Shown here: piece after piece, positions 43,094 to 51,240 of the stretch | How positions within the stretch are numbered: the stretch's first letter is position 1 | Layout of the letters: the number at the start of each line of letters is the position of its first letter | Source of the DNA: CALOCN01 sp942491735 | GTDB lineage: Bacteria; Eisenbacteria; RBG-16-71-46; JABDJR01 | Length of the DNA: 64,000 bases | Assembly: GCA_942491735.1 (NCBI GenBank) | Contig: CALOCN010000014.1 | Location: forward strand, 930,001-994,000 | Direction of reading: 5' to 3' | The notes under the pieces: generated by a model | Database searches by the model: none | Seen by the model: only the letters and a program-made list of their open reading frames with translations | Told to the model about the DNA's origin: nothing | Position numbers and translations under genes: made by a program

Positions 43094-46033
43094 ATGCACC
43101 GAACCCGTTTCCTTGTCACGACCGCGCTCATCGCGGTCCTCCACCTGGCGGGTCCAGGCCAGGCGATTGCCTGGATCGACGACCAGAACGAGAACCGAAT
43201 CGACGACCGGATCGAGGCGGTCCATGCCTCGGGCCTCGCCGCGGCCTACGAGTACGGCGACATCAATGGACGGATGATCATCGGGGTTTTCGACGGCACC
43301 CCGGTTTCCTACGGGATCTACGTGGGGTATGACCACGCTCCCAGCGCCGTGGACATCGCGGCGCTCCAGGGATACAGCCTGATTACCCCGCACCCCTACG
43401 ACCAGATCGACTACGTGCGAAGCCAGGCAACCTACGCCCAGATCCAGGCTATCGCCGGTCTTCCGGGCGTGACCCGGGTCGAGGCCATTCCCATGATGTA
43501 CCCGACCAATCATTGGGGTTCGCGCGTCACCCGCTCACGGGATTCCCGTGGCCTGCAGGGGGATCAGAACTACGCCCTGTTCCCCAGTGTCCAGGCTGAA
43601 CTCGGCCTGGATGGGACCGGGGTCGTCATCGCGGTCCTGGACACCGGGGTCAATGATGCTCTGGATACGGTAAACCCCGGTTACACCGGTCACGAGAGCC
43701 TGGTCGGAAAGTGGCTGGGCGGTGGTGAGTTCTTCTCCGGGCAGCCGGAGCTGAACACCGGGCTCAACGAAAGCATGAATCCGCAGGACCATGGCGGAGA
43801 CAGCTATCACGGCACCCACGTCGCCGGATCGGCTATGGGCACCGGAGGGCAGGATGGTTTCTTCGCCGGGGTCGCTCCAGCCGCCCGGCTCGTCGATTGC
43901 AAGGTGCTCTCCGATGCGGGAGCGGGCTTTGGATCCGCGGACGGCGTGGCCTGGTGCATCCACAACATGAACAACGACTGGGGGCTCACCGGTCCCGACA
44001 CCATCTATGCCGGAATCGATGTACTGAACCTATCCCTGGGTGGGCTGACCGAATCGGACGGGACCGATGCCGGATCCCAGATGATGAACGCGGCCATGGC
44101 GGCCGGGCTCGTGGTCTGTATTGCCTCCGGGAACGACGACGCCATCGATTACATGCCGTCGCCGGCAGCCTCGGACGATGCCATCACGGTGGGGGCATCC
44201 ACACACGCGTCCACCCTCGACCGTTCCGATGACCGGGTGACCAGCTTTTCCAACGAGGGACCGCGTGACAGTGATGGGGATGTGGACCAGCGCGACGAGA
44301 TGAAGCCCAACGTGTGCGCTCCCGGGGCCGGCATTGTCTCGGCCAACGGGGACTTCACGACCGACGGCAAGGCCTATCACGGCTTGTCCGGGACCAGCAT
44401 GGCCACCCCGCACGTGGCGGGAGTCGCCGCGCTGGTGCGACAGGCCAACCCGTCGCTCACCCCGTCCCGGATACGTCAGATCCTCGAGAACACCGCCATC
44501 CATGGTATCGGCACGGAGAAGGCAGCCCGTCCGGACGACCCGTTCGCGGTGGATCCGAACTACAACCCGGCCGACGGATGGGGCGAAGTCGACGTCTACG
44601 GGGCCTGTCTCGAGGCCATGAACAGCACCAGCGGGGTGCAGGTCGTTCGCTTCCGCCCCGTGGCGCGCCCCCAGGACCTCGAGATCGACGTGCACTGGTG
44701 GAGCCAGCGGGAGTACCCGTTCCAGGGATACAACATCCAGCGTGCTCCGGATGTGGGAGGGGCCCCGGGGGCATTCGTCCAGGTCAACGGGGTCATCGTC
44801 CCTGGAATCGGCGATCCCGTTCTCGATGCGGACGACAATCGGACCGCCTATACCTTTGTCGACGACGACCCCGCGTTGCAACTGGGAACGCAGTACTGGT
44901 ACCGGGTGGAGTGGGTCGAGACCGGTGGAACGCCCCATCAGGAACCTCCCGCGCCGGTCATCTTCGGCGAGCTGCCGCGAGTGGCGACGGTGTTCTATCA
45001 CCTGGTCCATAACGCACCCGAGAACGACCTCTTCATCCGGGTCGGGACCAGCGCGGCCCGGGATCCCGACAACGCGGAGTTCTTCACCATCGCCAGCAAC
45101 GCCCAGGCCGCAGCGGACAGTTTCCTGCAGGGGGAACCGACCAACACCGGGACCGCGACCCCGGGCGACCGCGACATCTGGTGGTCGATCGGATTCAGCG
45201 TGAACGACAACATCGGCGGGCTCATCCCGCCCTCGCTGGTCCAGCCCTGGTTCCTGAACGTGACCGAGGGAGGCTATGTGAATCGTCATGGTCGCCTGGT
45301 CGACTTCTCGATGTTCGTGAACGATGCGCCGGGGAGTTCCGGTGGGGTGCTCCATGTCAGCAATACCCCGTCTCCCCAGGTGACGGTGGAGACGGTGCAG
45401 TCCAACATGTGGATCTACGAGCCCAACATCCTGGACTCGGGGATTGCCAGCCTCAATGCGACCGCCGGTTCCAACGGCGTGTCGGTCACCGTGGATCTCC
45501 TGGAGGGAAGCGCTGCCGCGGAGGTCCGGATCATGCGGGGCTCCACGGAACGATTCGAGGATCGCGCGGAACTGCCCGGGGCGCGGCTGACCGCCCACGG
45601 GGAGAGGACCCTGGAGTATGTCGACGGGACGGTGGAACCGGGGAGCCGCTACTGGTACTGGGTGGAGATCGTGGCCATGGACGGGGCGAGCAACTGGGGC
45701 GGACCGCTGGTCACGCAGGCGTCGGACCTCTCCACCCTGCGCACGACGGTGCTTCCCGCTTCACCCAACCCGGTACGCAACACGACCACGTTCCGCTACA
45801 GCCTCGCCGCCGACGCGGCGCGGGGAGGGGCGATCCCGGTGTCGCTGACCCTGCACGACGTCCAGGGCCGGTTGGTGCGCACGCTCAAGGATGCGGTCGA
45901 GACCGCGGGCGAGTACTCGGTGCGCTGGGACGCACGTGACGATCAGGCACAGCCGGTGCCGCTGGGCGTGTACTACTACCGGTTCCGTGCCGGTTCCGTG
46001 GTCCGTACGGCCAAGGTGACCGTGGTGCGCTGA
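43094..46033 (+). CDS. Secreted subtilisin-like serine protease (S8)
   Basis: A 979-residue exported peptidase. It starts MHRTRFLVTTALIAVLHLAG at ATG 43094 after TCGGAGG; earlier in-frame starts only add unrelated residues. Residues 30-150 form an inhibitor_I9-like propeptide region (QIQAIAGLPGVTRVEAIPMM). The catalytic triad is complete: Asp183 in VLDTGVND, His239 in YHGTHVAG, Ser435 in GTSMATPHVAG, with oxyanion Asn347 in ASGND. After the catalytic domain come Fn3/beta-type segments, then a C-terminal FlgD-like module (ASPNPVRNTTTFRYSL, LHDVQGRLVRTLKDA, PLGVYYYRFRAG) like that of the protein at 37240. It is probably exported by Sec and then placed at the surface through this module. It is divergent from the CHAT gene. 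Confidence 0.96.
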   Translation: MHRTRFLVTTALIAVLHLAGPGQAIAWIDDQNENRIDDRIEAVHASGLAAAYEYGDINGRMIIGVFDGTPVSYGIYVGYDHAPSAVDIAALQGYSLITPHPYDQIDYVRSQATYAQIQAIAGLPGVTRVEAIPMMYPTNHWGSRVTRSRDSRGLQGDQNYALFPSVQAELGLDGTGVVIAVLDTGVNDALDTVNPGYTGHESLVGKWLGGGEFFSGQPELNTGLNESMNPQDHGGDSYHGTHVAGSAMGTGGQDGFFAGVAPAARLVDCKVLSDAGAGFGSADGVAWCIHNMNNDWGLTGPDTIYAGIDVLNLSLGGLTESDGTDAGSQMMNAAMAAGLVVCIASGNDDAIDYMPSPAASDDAITVGASTHASTLDRSDDRVTSFSNEGPRDSDGDVDQRDEMKPNVCAPGAGIVSANGDFTTDGKAYHGLSGTSMATPHVAGVAALVRQANPSLTPSRIRQILENTAIHGIGTEKAARPDDPFAVDPNYNPADGWGEVDVYGACLEAMNSTSGVQVVRFRPVARPQDLEIDVHWWSQREYPFQGYNIQRAPDVGGAPGAFVQVNGVIVPGIGDPVLDADDNRTAYTFVDDDPALQLGTQYWYRVEWVETGGTPHQEPPAPVIFGELPRVATVFYHLVHNAPENDLFIRVGTSAARDPDNAEFFTIASNAQAAADSFLQGEPTNTGTATPGDRDIWWSIGFSVNDNIGGLIPPSLVQPWFLNVTEGGYVNRHGRLVDFSMFVNDAPGSSGGVLHVSNTPSPQVTVETVQSNMWIYEPNILDSGIASLNATAGSNGVSVTVDLLEGSAAAEVRIMRGSTERFEDRAELPGARLTAHGERTLEYVDGTVEPGSRYWYWVEIVAMDGASNWGGPLVTQASDLSTLRTTVLPASPNPVRNTTTFRYSLAADAARGGAIPVSLTLHDVQGRLVRTLKDAVETAGEYSVRWDARDDQAQPVPLGVYYYRFRAGSVVRTAKVTVVR

Positions 46034-46090
46034 CCGCACCGGGTTTCACCAACCACCGTATCGTTCAAGGCGGGGGGCCGGAGTGTCGGA

Positions 46091-46123
46091 CTCGTATCGG
46101 ATCCGTAGGGGGGTTGATACGAG
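46091..46123. other. Inverted repeat between convergent genes
   Basis: CTCGTATC (46091-46098) and GATACGAG (46116-46123) are perfect 8-base arms 17 bases apart, in the 126-base gap between the convergent subtilase and lipoprotein genes. A possible weak terminator; no T-run is seen. Confidence 0.35.
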
Positions 46124-46159
46124 GACGGCAGTCCGGTCCCTTCGTCGTGACCGGTCGGA

Positions 46160-46666
46160 CTACGGGGACGTGGGTGGTGGGAATCCGGCAAACAGCTTCT
46201 GGACCACCGATGTCACCTCTTCGTCGCTGATCGCATCGCCATCCACCACGTCGGAGGCGGTGCCCCGCCAGACGGCGGAGTTCTGCTTGCGATCCACGAG
46301 GTCGATGATCACGGTTCCCTCGTTGTACTGATAGACATCCACTTCGGATCCCCAGCGGGGGCCAATGTAGTCGCTATCGATTTCCGTCTGCTGTTGGACG
46401 GCGCCGTTCATGACGACCAGGAGGTCGGCCGTATCGGCCGGGGCCTCGGTCAGACCCTTCCCGGTGAGTTCGGTCTCCAGCGCCCGCTGGAATCGCTGCA
46501 GCACGAGCGGGTTGGCCGGAGCCTGCTTGGGGGCGACGGTGGCGAACGTCTTGTACCCGGAGAAATCCGTCTGCCTGTCATAGTCGGTGTTGATGCTGAG
46601 GCTCGAGCACGCGCTCAGAAGCAGGCAGGAGACGACGGTGATGGACGATGCGAGGAATGATTTCAT
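46160..46666 (-). CDS. DUF4136-like outer-membrane lipoprotein
   Basis: A 168-residue lipoprotein. MKSFLASSITVVSCLLLSAC is a type II signal with lipobox LSAC. The mature part follows the DUF4136 pattern: NTDYDRQTDFSGYKTFATVA near the start, VLQRFQRALETELTGKGLTE, ADLLVVMNGAVQQQTEID, and a late GTVIIDLVDRKQNSAVWRGT. The function of this family is unknown. The start at 46666 has GGGAGA upstream; longer in-frame extensions overlap the kinase gene's end and are rejected. Confidence 0.92.
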   Translation of the reverse strand: MKSFLASSITVVSCLLLSACSSLSINTDYDRQTDFSGYKTFATVAPKQAPANPLVLQRFQRALETELTGKGLTEAPADTADLLVVMNGAVQQQTEIDSDYIGPRWGSEVDVYQYNEGTVIIDLVDRKQNSAVWRGTASDVVDGDAISDEEVTSVVQKLFAGFPPPTSP

Positions 46667-46767
46667 GGCCGATCTCCCTGGGACCCCGGTCCCGAGTGGG
46701 TGACGAATAACAAGGAGCCATAATCCTACGTCGTCATGCGGTCGGCGGGAAAGGGGTGTGACCCGGT

Positions 46768-48534
46768 CTACCCGGCCCCCGGGTTCTCCAGATGGGTCTC
46801 CGCCGCCCAGACCCGTTCGGATCTCCTGGCTGCCTCGAGCAACTCCCGTACCCATCCCTCGGCAGCCTGGCGCGCGCGGGTCCCGTCATCGGTGCTCTGC
46901 ACTTCCGTGGTGCCGGTGACCCCCCGCGTGAGCGCGACCAGGGCGTCCCGCCCCGCCGGTCGGACGGTGAGAACGCCCTGGGGGCTGATGGCCGGGATGT
47001 CGGCGTTCTCGACCGCCGTCTCGAACCCGGTGAGGGCATCCCTACTGGCCACGACGAGGAACCGTTCCGTGCCGGGATCCCGGGAGAAGGTCCATCCCCG
47101 GCGAACTCCTTCGATGCGCCCCGGGAGACGATGGATTCCCTCGGGGAGGGGGCCGGAATCGTCGCCCCCGGAGGGGGGATACATCAGCACCGCGTTGCCT
47201 GCCGCGTCGAGGTTGAGGATGTAGATCCAGGAGGGCGCGTTGACCTCGACCTGGATCTCCAGGACATCCCGGTAGGTGATGGGGTCGCCCGGTTCCAGCG
47301 GAACCGGACCGGCGTCGTCCAGGCGATGCAGGGTGACCGCGGCGCTCAATGGGCTCACGCCGGAGCCTTGCGGGAAGAGGACAATGGCCAGTGTGGTCAG
47401 GACGGCGAGGGCAACCGCGACTCCAGCCCAGCGTCTGCGTGTCGAGCGGGCTACGGGTGAAGGGGATCCCGCGGAATTCGCCGACCGCGGGTGTCCGGGG
47501 GTCGCCGGGCTCGCGTAGTCGGCCAGCGCGTTGGAGAACGCGGCCGCGGTAACCGGTCGTTGTTCGCGATCGGCGGCGAGGCTGGTGTCGACCAGTTCGG
47601 CGAGTCCGGTCGGGAGATCGGGGCGCGCGGAAGCGAGCGAGGTGACCCGTCCGCTACGGTGCTCCTCGGTGATCTCGGACACGGTCCGGCCCTTGACGGG
47701 GTAGTCGCCGGTGAGGAGGTGATAGAGCAGTACTCCGACGGCAAAGCAGTCGCTCTGGGGGCTGGCCGGCGCCCCCTCGAACAGCTCGGGTGCCATGACG
47801 GTGGGTGTCCCGGCGATCCGGGGATCCGCGTCTCCGCTGCGCCGCCCCCCCGCGCCGAAGTCCATCAGCACCACCCGGCCGTCCGGTCGCACCATTACAT
47901 TGTGCGGCTTCACATCCTGGTGCACGAGCCCGGCATCATGGACCGCCGACAATCCGGCCAGGACATCGCGGGTGATACGGATCGCCTCGTCCTGCGGGAG
48001 CCGGCCCCGTTCCTCCACCAGGCGGGCGAGATCGGTGCCCTCGACCAGCTCCATCCAGAGCCCGGGGCGATCATTGTGGGTCTCCACGCCGTAGACGCGC
48101 GCGACGTTGGGATGCTCCACCCGCGCCAGGAGCCGCGCTTCTTCCTGCAGGGTCCCAAGCCATCGGCCCTGTCCCTGGCGCTCCGGGGCGAGAAGCTTCA
48201 AGGCGACCTGTCGTTGGAGGGCGGCATCCCAGGCGCGATACACCTCGCCGAATCCGCCCCGGCCGATCAGGGCCAGGGGGGTGAGCGTGCCCCACTCGGG
48301 GAGGGGAGCTTCGCCGACCGGGTCCGCGGCCATGCCAACCAGGCTGGCCGTGGCCAACGCGTCCGCGGTCTCCGGGGCCAAACGCGCGAGGCGCCCGACT
48401 TCGGCGACAACGTGCAGGTTGCGAATCCAGCGTTGCTCCTCATCGGATCCCGTCGCCGATTCCACGCGGTCCCAATCGACCGGTTCACCCCGTGAGAGGA
48501 GATCGCTGATGCGTTCGAGGGTGGGGTCAGCCAC
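46768..48534 (-). CDS. Membrane Ser/Thr protein kinase with DUF4384-like domain
   Basis: A 588-residue Hanks-type kinase. The start is GTG 48534, preceded by GGGAGG, and overlaps the sigma-factor stop in GTGGCTGA. Residues 1-80 form a helical N-terminal region. The kinase domain (about 85-340) has the glycine loop GRGGFGEVYR, Lys113 in VALKLL, a catalytic loop HQDVKPHN in place of the usual HRD (Asp207 kept), and DFG at 225-227. A Pro/Ser-rich linker leads to one membrane span (about 369-388). The external part (400-505) resembles DUF4384 (SWIYILNLDAAGNAVLMYPP). The missing Arg of HRD marks a non-RD kinase, which does not need activation-loop phosphorylation. The gene is cotranscribed with an ECF sigma factor, suggesting that the kinase modulates it. 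Confidence 0.93.
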   Translation of the reverse strand: MADPTLERISDLLSRGEPVDWDRVESATGSDEEQRWIRNLHVVAEVGRLARLAPETADALATASLVGMAADPVGEAPLPEWGTLTPLALIGRGGFGEVYRAWDAALQRQVALKLLAPERQGQGRWLGTLQEEARLLARVEHPNVARVYGVETHNDRPGLWMELVEGTDLARLVEERGRLPQDEAIRITRDVLAGLSAVHDAGLVHQDVKPHNVMVRPDGRVVLMDFGAGGRRSGDADPRIAGTPTVMAPELFEGAPASPQSDCFAVGVLLYHLLTGDYPVKGRTVSEITEEHRSGRVTSLASARPDLPTGLAELVDTSLAADREQRPVTAAAFSNALADYASPATPGHPRSANSAGSPSPVARSTRRRWAGVAVALAVLTTLAIVLFPQGSGVSPLSAAVTLHRLDDAGPVPLEPGDPITYRDVLEIQVEVNAPSWIYILNLDAAGNAVLMYPPSGGDDSGPLPEGIHRLPGRIEGVRRGWTFSRDPGTERFLVVASRDALTGFETAVENADIPAISPQGVLTVRPAGRDALVALTRGVTGTTEVQSTDDGTRARQAAEGWVRELLEAARRSERVWAAETHLENPGAG

Positions 48535-49144
48535 GGCGACCTCCCTCTCCATCCATGGTCTTGGCCAGACGCATGAGCGCCCGTTTGAGCCCCATTCTCG
48601 CGGCATCGGCCGAGGGTTTGCCGGTCATTTCGGCCAGTTCCTCGTAGGTCGCATCCATCTCGATACGGGCCACGATGAGCTCACGATCACCGTCGTCGAG
48701 CCGCTCCAGTGCCGCCTCGTAGCGTTCCAGGGCATCCACGCCAATGAGGGTCTCGAGGGGGGACGGGTCCCGGGGTCGTCGCTCCTCGACCTGTTCCACC
48801 ACCCGGTCCCGTACCGCGGCGCGGCGGACCTGGTCCCGGATCCTGTTGAGGATGGCGCGGCGGATATAGGCGTGGAAGGCGCCTTTCCAGCGCACGTCGA
48901 AGCCCTGGATGTGGCGGGCGGACTGGATGAAGGCTTCCTGGACCAGATCCTCGGTTTCCATGCCGTCACGCGCATACGCCGGGAGTCGTCCGCTGGCCCA
49001 GCGGCGAAGCCGCTCGCGGTACCGTTCGAAGACCTGACCCAGCGCCCGCTCATCACCCGCACGCACCTGATCGAGGAGAACGGCGGTCGAGAGCGTGACG
49101 GGTTGTTCGGGCCGCTTTGCGGCCCCGGGATCGGTTGGGTCCAC
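48527..49144 (-). CDS. ECF-type RNA polymerase sigma factor
   Basis: A 205-residue sigma-70 family protein. Region 2 is LLDQVRAGDERALGQVFERY and METEDLVQEAFIQSARHIQG. Region 4 is YEAALERLDDGDRELIVARI and MDATYEELAEMTGKPSADAA. No region 3 is present. It starts at GTG 49144. It overlaps the kinase gene downstream by eight bases. No anti-sigma factor is next to it; the kinase takes that place, a pairing known from Planctomycetes, Gemmatimonadetes and Acidobacteria. Its target promoters are not identified. Confidence 0.94.
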   Translation of the reverse strand: MDPTDPGAAKRPEQPVTLSTAVLLDQVRAGDERALGQVFERYRERLRRWASGRLPAYARDGMETEDLVQEAFIQSARHIQGFDVRWKGAFHAYIRRAILNRIRDQVRRAAVRDRVVEQVEERRPRDPSPLETLIGVDALERYEAALERLDDGDRELIVARIEMDATYEELAEMTGKPSADAARMGLKRALMRLAKTMDGEGGRRG

Positions 49145-49203
49145 GGGACGAACTCTCTTCGCAGGGCCGGATCACGAGGGGTCTGACGACGCGATGACGC
49201 TTC

Positions 49204-49245
49204 AAGCATAGCGAATATCCCTTTGCTCTGCTTGGAGTTATGCTT
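49204..49245. other. Inverted repeat in the sigma/glycosyltransferase gap
   Basis: AAGCATA (49204-49210) and TATGCTT (49239-49245) are perfect arms separated by 28 bases, in the 202-base divergent gap. The region is AT-rich for this genome and may contain the promoters of both genes. Function not shown. Confidence 0.3.
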
Positions 49246-49346
49246 CCTTGCGGTCCGCGTGGGATGCGGGTTCCGGTCGGAGGCTCTCCGGGGCCGTCCC
49301 GGGCTCCGTTCTCAAAACGATTCACACGTCCCAACCGAACACCTCC

Positions 49347-51122
49347 ATGCCGAAACCTTCGTTCCCCTGGATCCTGACCGGTCTCGCCCTGCTGTTGCGG
49401 CTGGCGCTCTGGGGAACCCAGGTCGTCATCTCGATCGACGGCACGACCTACGTGCGGATGGCCCGGGCTCTGGTCCAGGGCGACGTCCTCGAGTCGGTAC
49501 ATCAGTTGGGCTACCCGCTCCTGATCGCCCTGGCCCGGCCTCTCACCGGAGACTGGGAAGTGGCCGGGCGGTTGGTGGCGTTGCTGGCCGGCGTCGCGCT
49601 GGTCCCCTTGTCCTGGGCCCTGGCTCGGACCGTGGTGCGAAACCCCTGGTTGTGTGCGCTGCCGCCGCTGGCGGTCGCGCTGATGCCGCTGACCGCCCAC
49701 TACTCGGTCACCCTCATGACCGAGACCACGTACACCGCGATCCTGTTGTCGGCGTTCGTGTTGGTCCTGCGGAAAAGGGCCGGGGCAGGCGGTGTCCTGG
49801 GAGGCCTTGCCTATCTGGTGCGGCCGGAGGCGCTCCTGGCGATCGCGGGTCTGGCGGTCCTGAAGATCCGCATGCCCAGGGAGGCGTTGCGCATCGTGGT
49901 CGGGGCGGGGCTGGTGGTCGCCGCCTATGTGGTGGTGATGGGTACCGCGACGGGTCATTGGACGATCTCCCAGAAGACGATCAACCTGGGAGCCGGGACC
50001 TGGGGTGAGAACGAGAAGACCGTCGGTGACGCGGTGGTCGCGGTGGACCTGGGCTCGCGGTTGGAACGATTCGGCGAGGATCTCTGGAAGGCATGGCCCG
50101 GGCGCGCCGCCGAGGTGGGACTCAATGTGTTGCGCCACGGCGGATGGGTGTTGCCCCTGTTTGCCCTGGGGGCCGTGGGTCGTCGTGGAGGGTCCCTGTG
50201 CGCGGGGATTCTCTATCTTGCCATGTTGCCGCTCACGTTCGTGGCCGCGCGGGAGCGCCTCGTTCTGCCCGCCTTGCCGTTTCTGTGGGTGATGGGATCG
50301 GTGGGTCTGGACCGTCTGCGCGACCCCCGACTGAGGCGTCCCGCAGTGGTGCTTGCACTGATGGGCCTGACCCTGTCCGCGTTTCTCGCCCGCGCCACCT
50401 ACTTCGACAACGAGGACGGCGCGTTCCCTGAACTGGTGAGGGCCGGCACTTGGCTCCTGCCCCACGCGGGCCCCGCGAGAACGGTCTATGATCGCAAGCC
50501 CTACGTCGCGTTCTACGCAAATGCTGGAACCGAAACCATTCCCCGGGGGCAATACCACGAGGTACTCGACGAGTTGGTGGCGGAGGGGGCCGACTTCCTC
50601 GTGATCCACGACGGCATCACGCGGGTCTTCCGGCCGGAGTTGTTGCCGTTGGTCGCGGACGCGGGAACGATCCTCGCCGAGAGTCGCCTTGTCCCCGTCT
50701 ACTACGACGAGGGGGGAGATGGGGGGTTCCGGACCGTGCTCTACCGGGTCGTGCACACCGAGGGGCCACCGCCGATCGACGGCGAGGCGGCGGTCCGAGC
50801 ACGGATCAAGGCAAGCGTGCCGCACACCGACTACCACTTCGAGCACGGGTTCCTGGCCGCGAGCGCGGCGCGGTGGGGGATCGCCATCGAGGAGTTGCGT
50901 CTCGCGGTAGCCCAGGCGCCGGATGATCCCCGAGCCCGCATGGTTCTGGCCCGCTGTCTGATCGAGTCCGGATCCCCCCCCGCGGACGCACTCGAGGAAG
51001 CGCGCGCCGCGCAGCGCCTGGACCCGAACAACCCAACCGTGCTGAGGATCCTCGCCATGGCCTTGCGCTACGCCGGGGATCCGGAAGGGGCGCGGGAAGT
51101 CGAGGCGGGACTGCCCCGGTAG
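49347..51122 (+). CDS. Polytopic GT39-like glycosyltransferase
   Basis: A 591-residue membrane protein starting MPKPSFPWILTGLALLLRLA. It has about eight or nine hydrophobic spans to residue 390. The first loop has SIDGTTYVRMARAL and HQLGYPLLIALARPL, as in the ArnT/PMT-type (GT39/GT83 superfamily) enzymes that move sugars from polyprenyl phosphates. A C-terminal soluble domain of about 200 residues ends with a TPR-like segment (EEARAAQRLDPNNPTVLRIL). The start at 49347 has no strong Shine-Dalgarno; in-frame extension to 49248 is not hydrophobic. A second enzyme of this kind follows at 51241. Donor and acceptor are unknown. Confidence 0.85.
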   Translation: MPKPSFPWILTGLALLLRLALWGTQVVISIDGTTYVRMARALVQGDVLESVHQLGYPLLIALARPLTGDWEVAGRLVALLAGVALVPLSWALARTVVRNPWLCALPPLAVALMPLTAHYSVTLMTETTYTAILLSAFVLVLRKRAGAGGVLGGLAYLVRPEALLAIAGLAVLKIRMPREALRIVVGAGLVVAAYVVVMGTATGHWTISQKTINLGAGTWGENEKTVGDAVVAVDLGSRLERFGEDLWKAWPGRAAEVGLNVLRHGGWVLPLFALGAVGRRGGSLCAGILYLAMLPLTFVAARERLVLPALPFLWVMGSVGLDRLRDPRLRRPAVVLALMGLTLSAFLARATYFDNEDGAFPELVRAGTWLLPHAGPARTVYDRKPYVAFYANAGTETIPRGQYHEVLDELVAEGADFLVIHDGITRVFRPELLPLVADAGTILAESRLVPVYYDEGGDGGFRTVLYRVVHTEGPPPIDGEAAVRARIKASVPHTDYHFEHGFLAASAARWGIAIEELRLAVAQAPDDPRARMVLARCLIESGSPPADALEEARAAQRLDPNNPTVLRILAMALRYAGDPEGAREVEAGLPR

Positions 51123-51240
51123 GTCCGGGCAGGCCGCAACGCGGCGGCGGCGCTTCATACCCTGTCATACCCGGGCGCGGCGTGTGGTAGCTTGGCTTCG
51201 AGTGTCACGTCGTGTCGTCCCCTCCGACCCAGGCGGTGTC

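Noticed and set aside
40062..43277. Open frame of 1071 codons antisense to the CHAT gene
   Set aside because: The product is Gly/Arg/His-rich without domains, while the opposite strand encodes a clear signal peptide, TPRs and CHAT active site.
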